Both the position numbers and the translations under genes were made by a program. The notes beneath the pieces were generated by a model that saw only the letters and a program-made list of their open reading frames with translations, had not been told where the DNA came from and ran no database searches. A DNA stretch of 64,000 nucleotides, taken from NCBI RefSeq assembly GCF_025809055.1, contig NZ_CP075529.1, positions 992,001 through 1,056,000 on the forward strand, read 5' to 3'. This stretch comes from Devosia sp. (lineage in GTDB: Bacteria > Pseudomonadota > Alphaproteobacteria > Rhizobiales > Devosiaceae). Shown piece after piece: positions 1 through 8,757 of this stretch (position 1 is the first letter of the stretch; each line of letters starts with the position of its first letter).

Positions 1-1624
1 CGGCGAGCACTTCGAGTTCTCGCAAGGTCTGCTCGGCAAGCCTGTTGTTGCGCTTGTTCTTGGCCACCGAGGTCAGCGTACCGCGATGATATTCGAGGTA
101 GAGCTCCCCCACCCAGGTCGGATAATCCCCGGCGCGGTCGTTCATGCGCTTGAGCAGCCGGTCGAAATAAGGGCGCATATGCTCGTGCCGGATCCTGGGG
201 CAGCCGGGGATGCCCCTTTCCATGCGGCGGATGTTCTCCAGCATTTCGCGCGTCGGACCGCCTCCGCCATCGCCGTGCCCATACACCATGAATAGTTCGC
301 TGTTCAGCGCCTGCTGGGCATGGCGTTTCCAGGTTCCCATGACGAAAGTTGGCTTGATATCGGCGTTGTAGGTCGTGCCGAACCCGGTGGCGGTATAGGG
401 CTGCGTCGTCATGAAATAGGCGGCCACCGTGCTGCCATCGATGCCCTGCCAGTGGAAAGTCTCGTTCGGCATCCGGTTGGTGTCGTTCCAGCTCATCTTG
501 TGCGTCACGAACACGTCGACATCGGCCAGCTTCATCATCTGCGGCAAGGCAGCAGAATAGCCAAACGTATCGGGCAACCAGAACACGCGCGGGGTCACGC
601 CGAACGTGTCCTCGTGGTAGCGCACTCCATGCAGGATATGGCGGGCGAAGGATTCCCCGCTGGTGATATTGGCGTCGGGCTCAAGCCACAGCGCACCTTC
701 GATCTCGAAGGAGCCGTCTTTGACCTTGCTCTGCAGCCTCTCGAAAATCTCCGGATAGTCCTCGCTGAGATAGTCCAGCAGCACACCCTGGTTATACATG
801 AACCGGTAGTCCGGGTATTGCTCCATCAGGGCCAGGGCCGTGGACATGGACCGTGCCATCTTCTGGCGTGTCTCGCGCACCCGCCAGAGCCAGGCCACGT
901 CGATATGCGTGTGCCCGGTGACCGTGATCACCGGCATGTCCTCGAAATCATGCGCAGCGTAGATCGCCTCCGCGATCGCCTCGGCCTTGTCCAGTGATGC
1001 CTGGAACCGCGCTTCGTCGCCGGGTCTGAAGTCGATGACTGCCAAGGCGGCATCGACGCGGTTGAGAATGAAATGCCGCCGGGGATCGTCGGCCGCCAGC
1101 AGGCGCGCCACGTCGAGCGGCACCGAGAGGTCATAAAACACCTTCTCGGCCCGCTCGTCATGCGCCAGCAGCGACAGGGACATCCCATATTGCCGCCGAT
1201 CCTCGATCGTACCCGCCTCGATCAGCACCGACACCTGCTCGCCGGCCCGCACGGCCCTGCCAAGCAGGATTTCCTGGTGATTTCCGTCCGCACCTTGCGC
1301 GATGCGGCCATTGACCCGCACCAGGCATTGCGGGTCGGAGCGTCCCCGCGTATTGCCGAACTGCGCATTGACCTTGAGGAAGACGCAGCGCCCGTCGGCC
1401 TCTGCTGGCATTGCAAACGCGGTCGCAAACCAGAAATAGCTTTCGGGTTCACCCCAGACCAGGTCGGCCGCCACCGCTTCCCATGCGCCCGGATCCTGCG
1501 CCACGATGTCGGCCCGCTGCTCCGGCAGGCCCCTCCGGAACCGCAGCGGCAAGTCCGCCTCGATCGGTGTAAATATCCGGTCCCTGAGGCGTTTCAGCAG
1601 GTGATCGAGCTTTTTGATGCGCAT
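1..1624 (-). CDS. Alpha-mannosidase, GH38 family (C-terminus beyond the window)
   Basis: Hydrolyses terminal alpha-mannosides, presumably cytoplasmic after import by the adjacent ABC transporter. About 541 residues are visible; GH38 enzymes are usually 850-1050 residues, so roughly the C-terminal half is missing. An N-terminal beta-rich region (about 1-220) precedes the catalytic domain, which opens with HTHID (238-242, zinc-ligand type). The motif WLPDTFGYS contains Asp352, the likely nucleophile, and MVYGHGDGGGG lies further on. The start is ATG at 1624, 15 bases after the stop of the preceding gene, with GGAG upstream. It is the last visible gene of the mannoside operon. The family call is firm; the exact linkage cleaved is not visible. 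Confidence 0.93.
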   Translation of the reverse strand, partial: MRIKKLDHLLKRLRDRIFTPIEADLPLRFRRGLPEQRADIVAQDPGAWEAVAADLVWGEPESYFWFATAFAMPAEADGRCVFLKVNAQFGNTRGRSDPQCLVRVNGRIAQGADGNHQEILLGRAVRAGEQVSVLIEAGTIEDRRQYGMSLSLLAHDERAEKVFYDLSVPLDVARLLAADDPRRHFILNRVDAALAVIDFRPGDEARFQASLDKAEAIAEAIYAAHDFEDMPVITVTGHTHIDVAWLWRVRETRQKMARSMSTALALMEQYPDYRFMYNQGVLLDYLSEDYPEIFERLQSKVKDGSFEIEGALWLEPDANITSGESFARHILHGVRYHEDTFGVTPRVFWLPDTFGYSAALPQMMKLADVDVFVTHKMSWNDTNRMPNETFHWQGIDGSTVAAYFMTTQPYTATGFGTTYNADIKPTFVMGTWKRHAQQALNSELFMVYGHGDGGGGPTREMLENIRRMERGIPGCPRIRHEHMRPYFDRLLKRMNDRAGDYPTWVGELYLEYHRGTLTSVAKNKRNNRLAEQTLRELEVLA

Positions 1625-1639
1625 CTGGTTCGTCCGCTC

Positions 1640-4087
1640 CTACACCGTTCTCGTCTGAACCATCGGCGTCACGCCATCCGGTTGGGGCTGGGCCTTGGAG
1701 TCGATGGTGAGACCCCCGCGCCATTCCAGCTCAAGCTTTGCCAGGCCTGGCCCGTCCAGCGCCAATGTCTCACCTGTCATGACCACCCGGCATCTCGCCA
1801 CGCGCGCCGCAAACTCCGCGAGGTTATCGCTGTCACCCGCGATAACCGCCCAGCCATGGAGCGCTCCGTGGCACCGATATTCGAGCCCATCCGCCGGGCC
1901 CCTGGCAATCGCCTCCAGCGGGCCAGTGGCCTTGAAGGCCACGAAACCCTCACCGCCTTCAAGGATCAGCGTATCACCATGGTGATGATGGATCAGCCCG
2001 GCGCGCGACGCATAGACATGGGTGAACCCCAGCCGCGCGTCCGGGCCCAGCCGATACATGACGAGCGCAGCGTTTTCATGCTGGCCCACCCGCGGCAACA
2101 CGCCATTGCCCGCCCAATAAGACGGCCTCTGCTGGCCCCACGGATCGTCCTCGCCGGGATGATTGATCCAGGCACGCGCCATCGGGTGCGTCGCAAACCG
2201 CAGGTCGATCACATGCTGCTGGTGCCCATAGCCGCCCGCCTTCGCACCGCTATTGGTGGACAATTGCACATGCCGCGTCTTGTAGAGGCCCAGCGAAGCC
2301 GCGGGCCCGTATCCCTGCAGATAGCGGGCGGTGATCACCTCACCCTGCCCCGGCCAGGCCAGGCGCCCCAGCCCCTCCGGCGGTTCATAGCGCCCCGCAG
2401 CAAACAGCGGCAGCGAGGCCACGCCCTTGTTCAGCCAGCCGCGACCGAATGCCACCGCCGCAAACGGTGCCAGTTCGGTCAGCGGCCCGGCCCGCAATTC
2501 CTTGTCATAGGCCCGCCCCATGGATCCGGCCGGCACGCCTTCCAGCGTATGCACGGCAACCATGGTGAATATCCGGTCGCACATCGACTTGGCACGGCTC
2601 GCCAATGCGCTCGGGCCCAGTTCGGCCAGCGTCAGTAGGCCGATGAAATCCACCGGATAGTAGGCCGCCGAGTTCCATTCGGCTAGGCCATCGTCCTCGA
2701 CGGCATCGAACCATTGCCCCAGCCGCGCCGCGGCAAGCTCCGCCTGCTCGGACCCGCTGCGCCCGGAAGCAGAAAACCGTTCATCCGGGAGACTCTGACC
2801 CGCCAGCAACTGCGCCACATGAAAACACAGCGCGTGATTTTCGCTCCAGAACCACATGGCATCATTGCCGGGCTCATCGACCCAATAGCGGAAATCGAGC
2901 AAGGTCTGCCGGATCCGTTGGCTCAGCGCCGCATCGAGAGCGTCCCGGTGCCGATACCAGACCCAGAGTAGAGGCACGGCAATGAAGTCGGCGCAATCGT
3001 GCCGCTCGGCCATGGTGTGCAGGGTTTCATCCACGATCTCGGTGATCCGGGAATCATCCACCCGCCCGGTTTCGAGCAGGGCCACGACCAGCCCCATGCG
3101 CCGCTCGCCGTGCTCAGCCGCATGCGCAAGCGCCGCGGCCTTGCGCTCATCCAGACTGAAGCCAAGATCAGCGGGCCCCGGCTGATGCAGGATCGCGCAG
3201 CCGATGGCCCTCTCGACCACGCTGTCCCCGGCCGAAAATGTCAGGCGCAGATCGTGATAACCCTGAGGCAGCGACGCACCACGGCACAACTCCAGTTCTA
3301 CCGCGCCCGGCGCCAGTTCGAATTCGGCATCGAGGAGCAAGGCCCGCGTATGCGAGGTCGACGCGATCACCGCCCGCACCTTGACCGGATTTTGCACCGG
3401 CGTATCGAACACCAGCACCAGCTTTTCATCGGCGAGAACCACATCGCCGCGCGGCCGCACCTGTGTGGACAACTGCCGCAAGGCTTCCACCTTGTCGCCC
3501 AGGCTCGCCCCCGGCAGATGCACGTCTAGCGCAACATCGTCGAGCAGAACCAGCTCGAAAAACCAGTTCGTGTCCCGCTCGGCCATGTCCTCGGTCAGGA
3601 CCACGATATCGCTGCCATCGGCCTTGATAGGCAGGTGCACCACGCTGCGCTGGTCCGCATTGCGGGTATAGGGCTCGAAGCGCCCGGCCAGTTCGCCATC
3701 GACCCAGATATGCACGCCGCCCCGCGTGCGGAGCTCAAACGAACAGTAGCGGTCGACACGACTGCTCACCCGCGTCCGGCACCAGCGGGCCAGCCGGGTC
3801 GGCCGGTGCCGGAACTGGCTGAATTCCACCCGCCGGTTATTGCCCGGCAGGTAGAGGGCCTCGACCGGCCAATCGGTGCGCAGTTCGACGGTGCGTGTGG
3901 CCACGTCCCGCCAGGTCGCCACCCGGCACGGCAGATCACCAACATCCACGAACCCATTGATATACTTGTAGTTCTGCGGATCGCTGGATGGCGCCGGATC
4001 ACCGGGAAAGTATCGAGCTTCGACGGCCGAAAGGGCCCAGGCATTGAGGCTCTCGCCTCTGGCAATGGTCATCAATGGTTGGGGCAT
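1640..4087 (-). CDS. Uncharacterised 815-residue (alpha/alpha)-toroid-like protein of the mannoside operon
   Basis: I do not recognise a named family. The N-terminal third looks beta-rich. The middle (about 350-600) is rich in helices, with the pattern WSENH...LLAGQ...EW.S..YY seen in six-hairpin glycosidase and polysaccharide-lyase toroids. The C-terminal third is again beta-rich and holds a four-histidine cluster followed by Gly-Asp (LIHHHHGDTL), reminiscent of the metal or catalytic histidines of heparinase-type lyases. No signal peptide is visible, so a cytoplasmic location fits. I chose ATG 4087, 13 bases after the upstream stop; an upstream extension would overlap the neighbour by about 130 bases. 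Its place between the HAD fusion and the GH38 gene suggests action on an imported oligosaccharide (inference). Confidence 0.8.
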   Translation of the reverse strand: MPQPLMTIARGESLNAWALSAVEARYFPGDPAPSSDPQNYKYINGFVDVGDLPCRVATWRDVATRTVELRTDWPVEALYLPGNNRRVEFSQFRHRPTRLARWCRTRVSSRVDRYCSFELRTRGGVHIWVDGELAGRFEPYTRNADQRSVVHLPIKADGSDIVVLTEDMAERDTNWFFELVLLDDVALDVHLPGASLGDKVEALRQLSTQVRPRGDVVLADEKLVLVFDTPVQNPVKVRAVIASTSHTRALLLDAEFELAPGAVELELCRGASLPQGYHDLRLTFSAGDSVVERAIGCAILHQPGPADLGFSLDERKAAALAHAAEHGERRMGLVVALLETGRVDDSRITEIVDETLHTMAERHDCADFIAVPLLWVWYRHRDALDAALSQRIRQTLLDFRYWVDEPGNDAMWFWSENHALCFHVAQLLAGQSLPDERFSASGRSGSEQAELAAARLGQWFDAVEDDGLAEWNSAAYYPVDFIGLLTLAELGPSALASRAKSMCDRIFTMVAVHTLEGVPAGSMGRAYDKELRAGPLTELAPFAAVAFGRGWLNKGVASLPLFAAGRYEPPEGLGRLAWPGQGEVITARYLQGYGPAASLGLYKTRHVQLSTNSGAKAGGYGHQQHVIDLRFATHPMARAWINHPGEDDPWGQQRPSYWAGNGVLPRVGQHENAALVMYRLGPDARLGFTHVYASRAGLIHHHHGDTLILEGGEGFVAFKATGPLEAIARGPADGLEYRCHGALHGWAVIAGDSDNLAEFAARVARCRVVMTGETLALDGPGLAKLELEWRGGLTIDSKAQPQPDGVTPMVQTRTV

Positions 4088-4100
4088 GGATCGTGCCTGA

Positions 4101-5324
4101 TTACTGCGTTTCGCCGGACTGCTGCACCGGCATACGGTAAGGCAAAAGCGCCTCGATCTTGTCCAGCAGCCCCGGGAATCGGGCCGGTGCCGCGATCCGG
4201 AAATCCGGCACTTCGCTGGCATCGGCCGGAACATGCGTCCTCAAGGTCGACCAGGCCATGAATACCGACACGATCCCCAGCGCATTCGCCCCCTTGATGT
4301 CGCGCGACAGGTTGTTGCCGATCATCACGCAACGCCAGGCATCATCGCGGGCGAGTCCCAGTGCCGCCAGCGCCGCATCGAACATGCGCGCGTCGGGTTT
4401 CAAGGCGCCAATATCGCTCGAAATGATGTGGGCGTCGAAAACATCCCACAGGCCATGCTGTTGCAGCAGGTTCTCGAAGGTCTGGCGCGGGCCATCAGCC
4501 ACCAGGACGAGCGGATAGCCGGCCGCTTTCAGCGCCAGCATCATGTCCTTGGCGCCCGGGATCAGGTCGCCACGCAGCACAATTTCGCTTCCAGGTTCCT
4601 TCACCTCGGTGCGCTCGTCGACCAGAGTATCCCCGCAATCGATGAAGATCGCCGCCAGATGCGCCCTGTCCTCGGCAAGCGCCTGCAACTGGGCCTCCAC
4701 CCGGCCGGGAATGGCTGCTGCGAGGTCCGGCCATGGCATGAGGACCGGCTCCGTCTCCGCAGCGACGAACTGCTGGCTCGGCACAAAACTGTCCCGCTGC
4801 ATTTTCAGCCGGGCGCGTCGGTGGTCCGCTGCGGACGCCGAAAAATGCCCGGCCTTTGCCAGATCATTGTCGAGGTGCACCCCTTCAAGCCCGGCCAGTG
4901 GACCACACAGGGCCGCCAGCTTCCGTTGCGCTGGCGCTGTCATCAGGTGCGGCGAGGCCCAGTGTGCATGTTTGCCTGCCTCGACATAGACGACCGGCCG
5001 GCCGTTGCGGAATTCGGCCCATCCCTCCCCGGCATCCATGACCAGGCGACCGCCGTGCGATGACGCCTCCACCCTGGCGACTCCGCCATCCGCGTCGATG
5101 TGAACCCACACATGTTCCAGGTCATAGAGATGGCCGATATCCCAGTCGTAGAAGACGGCGTATTCGACAACGATATCGGCAACGGGCTCGATCTCGAATT
5201 TGCTCGACGGCGATTTGCCGCGCGTCCGAAACACCGTCCAACCGGCTGCATAGGGTTGATAAGGCTCGGCGCGATCAAGCATGAAGACCGGCGCATAGCG
5301 CGCCGCCAGGGTCTGGTCAGTCAT
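4101..5324 (-). CDS. Fusion protein: N-terminal DWD/DLEHVWV domain plus HAD-superfamily hydrolase
   Basis: 407 residues in two parts. Residues 1-190 carry DWDIGHLYDLEHVWVHID (60-77), SSHGG (88-92) and EAGKHAHWASP (115-125), a pattern resembling Vps62/NPP1-like beta folds (tentative). Residues 225-400 form a HAD phosphatase-like domain: FIDCGDTLVDE (Asp229), Lys309 in ALKPD, and GNNLSRDIKGA (337-346). The second Asp of the usual DxD motif is replaced by Gly231, and the motif II Ser/Thr appears replaced in VLVADGPR, so activity may differ from ordinary HAD phosphatases. The start is ATG 5324, two bases after the ATPase gene stop. The context suggests handling of a phosphorylated sugar or another step of mannoside use; the substrate is unknown. 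Confidence 0.75.
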   Translation of the reverse strand: MTDQTLAARYAPVFMLDRAEPYQPYAAGWTVFRTRGKSPSSKFEIEPVADIVVEYAVFYDWDIGHLYDLEHVWVHIDADGGVARVEASSHGGRLVMDAGEGWAEFRNGRPVVYVEAGKHAHWASPHLMTAPAQRKLAALCGPLAGLEGVHLDNDLAKAGHFSASAADHRRARLKMQRDSFVPSQQFVAAETEPVLMPWPDLAAAIPGRVEAQLQALAEDRAHLAAIFIDCGDTLVDERTEVKEPGSEIVLRGDLIPGAKDMMLALKAAGYPLVLVADGPRQTFENLLQQHGLWDVFDAHIISSDIGALKPDARMFDAALAALGLARDDAWRCVMIGNNLSRDIKGANALGIVSVFMAWSTLRTHVPADASEVPDFRIAAPARFPGLLDKIEALLPYRMPVQQSGETQ

Positions 5325-5326
5325 GG

Positions 5327-6379
5327 TCAGGCCACGGCTCCGACAAGGGACAGGTCCTCCGCAAAGTGGCAGCGCACCTGCCGGCCGCCTTCTACAGTCC
5401 GCAGCGCCGGAACTTCGGCACTGCACCTGGCCTGCGCATAGGGGCAGCGCGGATGGAACGAGCATCCCGAAGGTGGATTTGCCGCATTGGCAATCTCTCC
5501 TTTGAGCGGCACGCGCTTGCGGGTGCGATTGCCGCGCGGATCGGGCTGCGGAACGGCAGCCATCAGCGCTTCGGTATAGGGGTGCAGCGGCCTTGAGAAC
5601 AGCGTCTCCGTCGGCGCGACCTCCATGAGCCGCCCCAGATACATCACCCCCACCCGGTCGGAAATGTGCTCGACCATGCCCAGGTCATGGGTGATGAACA
5701 GATAGGTCAGCCCGAACTGTTCCTGCAGGTCCTGCAGCAGGTTGATGTTCTGCGCCGCCACCGACACGTCCAGCGCCGACACCGCCTCGTCGGCAGCGAT
5801 GAAGCTGGGATTGAGCGCCAGGGCGCGGGCAATACCGATGCGCTGGCGCTGGCCGCCGGAAAAGGCATGCGGGTAGCGGTTGATGAATTCGGGGCGCAGA
5901 CCCACGACCTTCAGCAATTCGGCCACGCGGTCGCGGATTTCCCCGGCATTGCCCTTGCCGTGAATGGTCATCGGCTCGCCCACCAGTTCGAGCAAGGTCA
6001 TGCGCGGATTGAGCGAGGAATAGGGATCCTGGAAGATCATCTGCATTTCGGCCCGTATCGGCCGCATTTCGCGGTCCGTGAGGCGCGAAAGGTCGATGAT
6101 CTCGTCATTGGCCCGGCGGAACAGGATCTGCCCGTCGGTCAGGTCATAGGCCCGCAGCATCAGCCGCGCGACCGTGGACTTGCCGGAGCCGGATTCGCCC
6201 ACAAGGCCCAGTGTCTCGCCCTTCTTGATGTCGAGCGAGACATCGTCGATCGCCTTGACGTCGCCGATATGCTTCCGGAGCCAGCCCGCATGAATGGGGA
6301 AATATTTCTTGAGGCCACGCACCGAGAACAGCACGTCATCGGGCAGCGAAAGGCCTGGTGTCGCCGAAAGATCAGACAT
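5327..6379 (-). CDS. ABC transporter ATP-binding protein, oligopeptide type (DppF/OppF-like)
   Basis: 350-residue ATPase of the peptide/nickel/sugar importer class. It has Walker A GESGSGKST, signature SGGQRQRIGIARAL, Walker B with ADEAVSALD, and the C-terminal oligopeptide-transporter domain with cysteine-rich tail (GCSFHPRCPYAQARC). It energises uptake together with the second ATPase and two permeases encoded upstream. The start is ATG 6379, overlapping the upstream ATPase gene by 8 bases, which indicates translational coupling. Although the family name says oligopeptide, the neighbours point to a mannose-containing oligosaccharide as cargo (inference). Confidence 0.92.
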   Translation of the reverse strand: MSDLSATPGLSLPDDVLFSVRGLKKYFPIHAGWLRKHIGDVKAIDDVSLDIKKGETLGLVGESGSGKSTVARLMLRAYDLTDGQILFRRANDEIIDLSRLTDREMRPIRAEMQMIFQDPYSSLNPRMTLLELVGEPMTIHGKGNAGEIRDRVAELLKVVGLRPEFINRYPHAFSGGQRQRIGIARALALNPSFIAADEAVSALDVSVAAQNINLLQDLQEQFGLTYLFITHDLGMVEHISDRVGVMYLGRLMEVAPTETLFSRPLHPYTEALMAAVPQPDPRGNRTRKRVPLKGEIANAANPPSGCSFHPRCPYAQARCSAEVPALRTVEGGRQVRCHFAEDLSLVGAVA

Positions 6380-7424
6380 GGGCGAACTCCCGGGCAAACT
6401 GGTCGGCAATGTGGCAGCGCGACATCTGTGCGCCAAAGCGCTTTTCTGGTGGCGTCTCGACATCGCAAAGGCCGGCGACGGCGTGACTGCACCGCGGATT
6501 GAAGGCGCAGCCAGGTGGCACGCTGAACGGATCGGGGACCATTCCCGGAATGGTCGGAAGCCGCCGCCCCTGATCGACACCGAGCCGCGGAATGGAACGC
6601 AGCAGGGCCTGGGTATAGGGATGCTTGGGCGCATAGAAGATGTCGTCGACGCTGGCGGTCTCGACTATGCGCCCCAGATACATCACGGAAACCCGGTCGG
6701 CGATATCCGCCACCACCCCAAAGTTGTGGGTGATGAAGATGATCGCCATGCCCAGTTCCGACTGGAGCGATTTCAACAGCTCGAGAATCTGCGCCTCGGT
6801 CGTGACGTCCAGCGCCGTGGTCGGCTCGTCGGCAATCAGCAGGCTCGGATCGCACGAAATGGCCAGTGCGATCATGGCGCGCTGGCGCATCCCGCCGGAC
6901 AGTTGGTGCGGATAAGCATCGACCATCTGGGCGGGGCGCGGCATCTGCACTTTTGCCAGGAGGTCGATGGCCCGTTCCCGGGCGGCGGCCTTGCTCAGTC
7001 CCATGTGCAATTGCACGGTGCGCATGATCTGGGTCCCGATCGTGTGGACGGGAGACAGGGCCGTCATCGGCTCCTGAAAGATCATGCCGATATGACGCCC
7101 GCGCACCTGCCGGATGGCGCGGCTGTTGCGGTCGAGGCCCGACAGGTCGAAATCCTCGCCCGTGCGGGGCCGGAACCGGATCGTGCCCTGCGGCGGCGCC
7201 GCGCGTTTGGGCAACAGGCGCATGATGGCCCGCGCGGTGATGGACTTGCCCGACCCGGACTCGCCGACAATCCCCAGCACTTCACCCTTGTTGACATGAT
7301 ACGAAACGCCGTTGACGGCCTTCACCAGCCCTTCCCGCAGCGGGAAATGAACATGGACATTGTCAAGTTCGAGCAGACGTTCGGGCGGCATGGGGTGTTG
7401 AGCCATTGCGGTCTTGGTGGTCAT
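6372..7424 (-). CDS. ABC transporter ATP-binding protein, oligopeptide type (DppD/OppD-like)
   Basis: 350 residues with Walker A GESGSGKS, signature LSGGMRQRAMIALA and Walker B LLIADEPTTALD, followed by the OppD/DppD C-terminal domain (CAFNPRCSHAVAGLC). It partners the DppF-like ATPase, and the two would form the heterodimeric motor of the importer. I chose ATG 7424 because AGGAC precedes it at good spacing; a GTG 24 bases further upstream is the alternative. A 195-base gap holding a double palindromic repeat separates it from the permease gene upstream, so its expression may be uncoupled from the permeases. Confidence 0.92.
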   Translation of the reverse strand: MTTKTAMAQHPMPPERLLELDNVHVHFPLREGLVKAVNGVSYHVNKGEVLGIVGESGSGKSITARAIMRLLPKRAAPPQGTIRFRPRTGEDFDLSGLDRNSRAIRQVRGRHIGMIFQEPMTALSPVHTIGTQIMRTVQLHMGLSKAAARERAIDLLAKVQMPRPAQMVDAYPHQLSGGMRQRAMIALAISCDPSLLIADEPTTALDVTTEAQILELLKSLQSELGMAIIFITHNFGVVADIADRVSVMYLGRIVETASVDDIFYAPKHPYTQALLRSIPRLGVDQGRRLPTIPGMVPDPFSVPPGCAFNPRCSHAVAGLCDVETPPEKRFGAQMSRCHIADQFAREFAHV

Positions 7425-7460
7425 GATGCCCGTCCTCGATATTGCCACAAGCTCAGGGCT

Positions 7461-7548
7461 GCCCTCGGGCTTGACCCGAGGGCCGGCATGGGAGCCCGAA
7501 ACGAAGCTGTTTGCGGGCCGGAATTGGCCCTCGGGTCATGCCCGAGGG
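7461..7548. repeat. Pair of intergenic palindromes with CCCTCGGG arms
   Basis: Two short inverted repeats lie between the permease and ATPase genes. The first (7461-7483) has arms GCCCTCGGG/CCCGAGGGC, the second (7527-7548) CCCTCGGG/CCCGAGGG. Both can fold into GC-rich hairpins with short loops (CTTGA and TCATG class). They look like dispersed extragenic palindromes of Hyphomicrobiales genomes. They may act as mRNA-stabilising or weak terminating structures inside this long operon. Confidence 0.7.
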
Positions 7549-7619
7549 TAGCGCGGTGGGGAGGCGACGCGGAGCGCCGGAATGCATGGGAACGGCGATG
7601 GGAACAACAACGCATATTC

Positions 7620-8747
7620 TTACTGCCCATAGGGGTCCGCGGCGTCGCGGAGACCGTCGCCTAGGAAGTTGAAGGCCAGCACGGTCAGCACCACCGCCAA
7701 TCCCGGGGACAGCAGCCAGGGTGCCAGGGAAATGGACCGCAGGTTCTGCGCATCCTGCAGCAGCACGCCCCAGGAGACGACGGGGGGCCTGAGGCCGAGG
7801 CCAAGGAAGCTGAGCGCCGTTTCGCCCAGGATCATTTCCGGCACCGCCAGCGTCAGCGCCGCGATGATGTACGAGGTCATCGATGGCAACATATGCTTGG
7901 TGATGATGCGGTATTCGCTCGCGCCCGCCAGGCGCGCCGCCATGACATAGTCTTCATTGCGTATGGCAAAAAACTGCCCACGCACCACGCGCGCTACGCT
8001 TGTCCAGCCGATCAACGCCAGGATCAGGGTGATGAGCACATAGACAAACAGGGGGTCCCACGCGATGGGCAGCGCAGCCGCAAGTCCCATCCAGAGAGGA
8101 ATGGTCGGTATGGACCGGATGAATTCCATAAGTCTTTGGATGGACCCATCGATCCAACCGCCGAAATAACCTGAGATCGAGCCCAGTGCCAGCCCGAGAA
8201 CGAAGGCGAATGCCACCCCGATCATGCCCGCAGAGAGCGTGATCCGCGCCCCATGGATGAGCCGCGAGAACACGTCCCGCCCGAGGTCGTCGGTCCCGAG
8301 CAGGTTGATCTGCTCCCGCCGGTCATCGACCCCGAAGAAATGAACATTGGTCTCGAACAGACCGAGAAACCGGTATGTGTCGCCACCATAGAAGAGTTGG
8401 ATTGGCAGAACCGTATCCGTGTCTGTTTCGTAGATCACCCGCGCCGTGTCGGGGTCTCGCTCACGGGCCAGACCATAGACAAACGGTCCGACGAACTGGC
8501 CCTCATGAAAGAGATGTATTCCGGTCGGAGGCGCCAATGTACGCAGGCGCTGTACCTTGAACGGGTCATACGGTCCGACAAATTCTGCAAAGACAGCAGA
8601 AAGTGCCAGCAGGATCAGGAACCACATCGAGACGACGGCGAGGAAGTGCTTGGAGAACCGCCGCCAGATCAGTTGCCACGGCTTCGCCGTGTAGAGGTCT
8701 TCCTTGCGATCCTTGATCTTGGGCGTATTGATGGCCTGGTCTGTCAT
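7620..8747 (-). CDS. ABC transporter permease, DppC-like
   Basis: 375-residue inner-membrane permease. After a cytoplasmic N-terminus there is one membrane segment (about 36-58) and then a large periplasmic loop of roughly 90 residues. Four to five more segments follow, with an EAA-type loop EDYVMAARLAGASEYRIITKHMLP that docks to the ATPases. DppC proteins are usually near 300 residues; the extra length sits in the first periplasmic loop, where it could contact the binding protein. The start is ATG 8747, 10 bases after the partner permease stop. Confidence 0.92.
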   Translation of the reverse strand: MTDQAINTPKIKDRKEDLYTAKPWQLIWRRFSKHFLAVVSMWFLILLALSAVFAEFVGPYDPFKVQRLRTLAPPTGIHLFHEGQFVGPFVYGLARERDPDTARVIYETDTDTVLPIQLFYGGDTYRFLGLFETNVHFFGVDDRREQINLLGTDDLGRDVFSRLIHGARITLSAGMIGVAFAFVLGLALGSISGYFGGWIDGSIQRLMEFIRSIPTIPLWMGLAAALPIAWDPLFVYVLITLILALIGWTSVARVVRGQFFAIRNEDYVMAARLAGASEYRIITKHMLPSMTSYIIAALTLAVPEMILGETALSFLGLGLRPPVVSWGVLLQDAQNLRSISLAPWLLSPGLAVVLTVLAFNFLGDGLRDAADPYGQ

Positions 8748-8757
8748 GGGGCGGACC

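Noticed and set aside
320..2638. Long open frames on the plus strand (320-997, 1073-2638)
   Set aside because: They lie antisense to the GH38 and 815-residue genes, show arginine/histidine/proline-rich composition typical of GC-rich shadow frames, and resemble no protein family.
1640..4087. Four-histidine stretch as cloning tag or artefact
   Set aside because: It lies inside the protein within a conserved-looking beta-rich region, not at a terminus, and the surrounding reading frame is intact.
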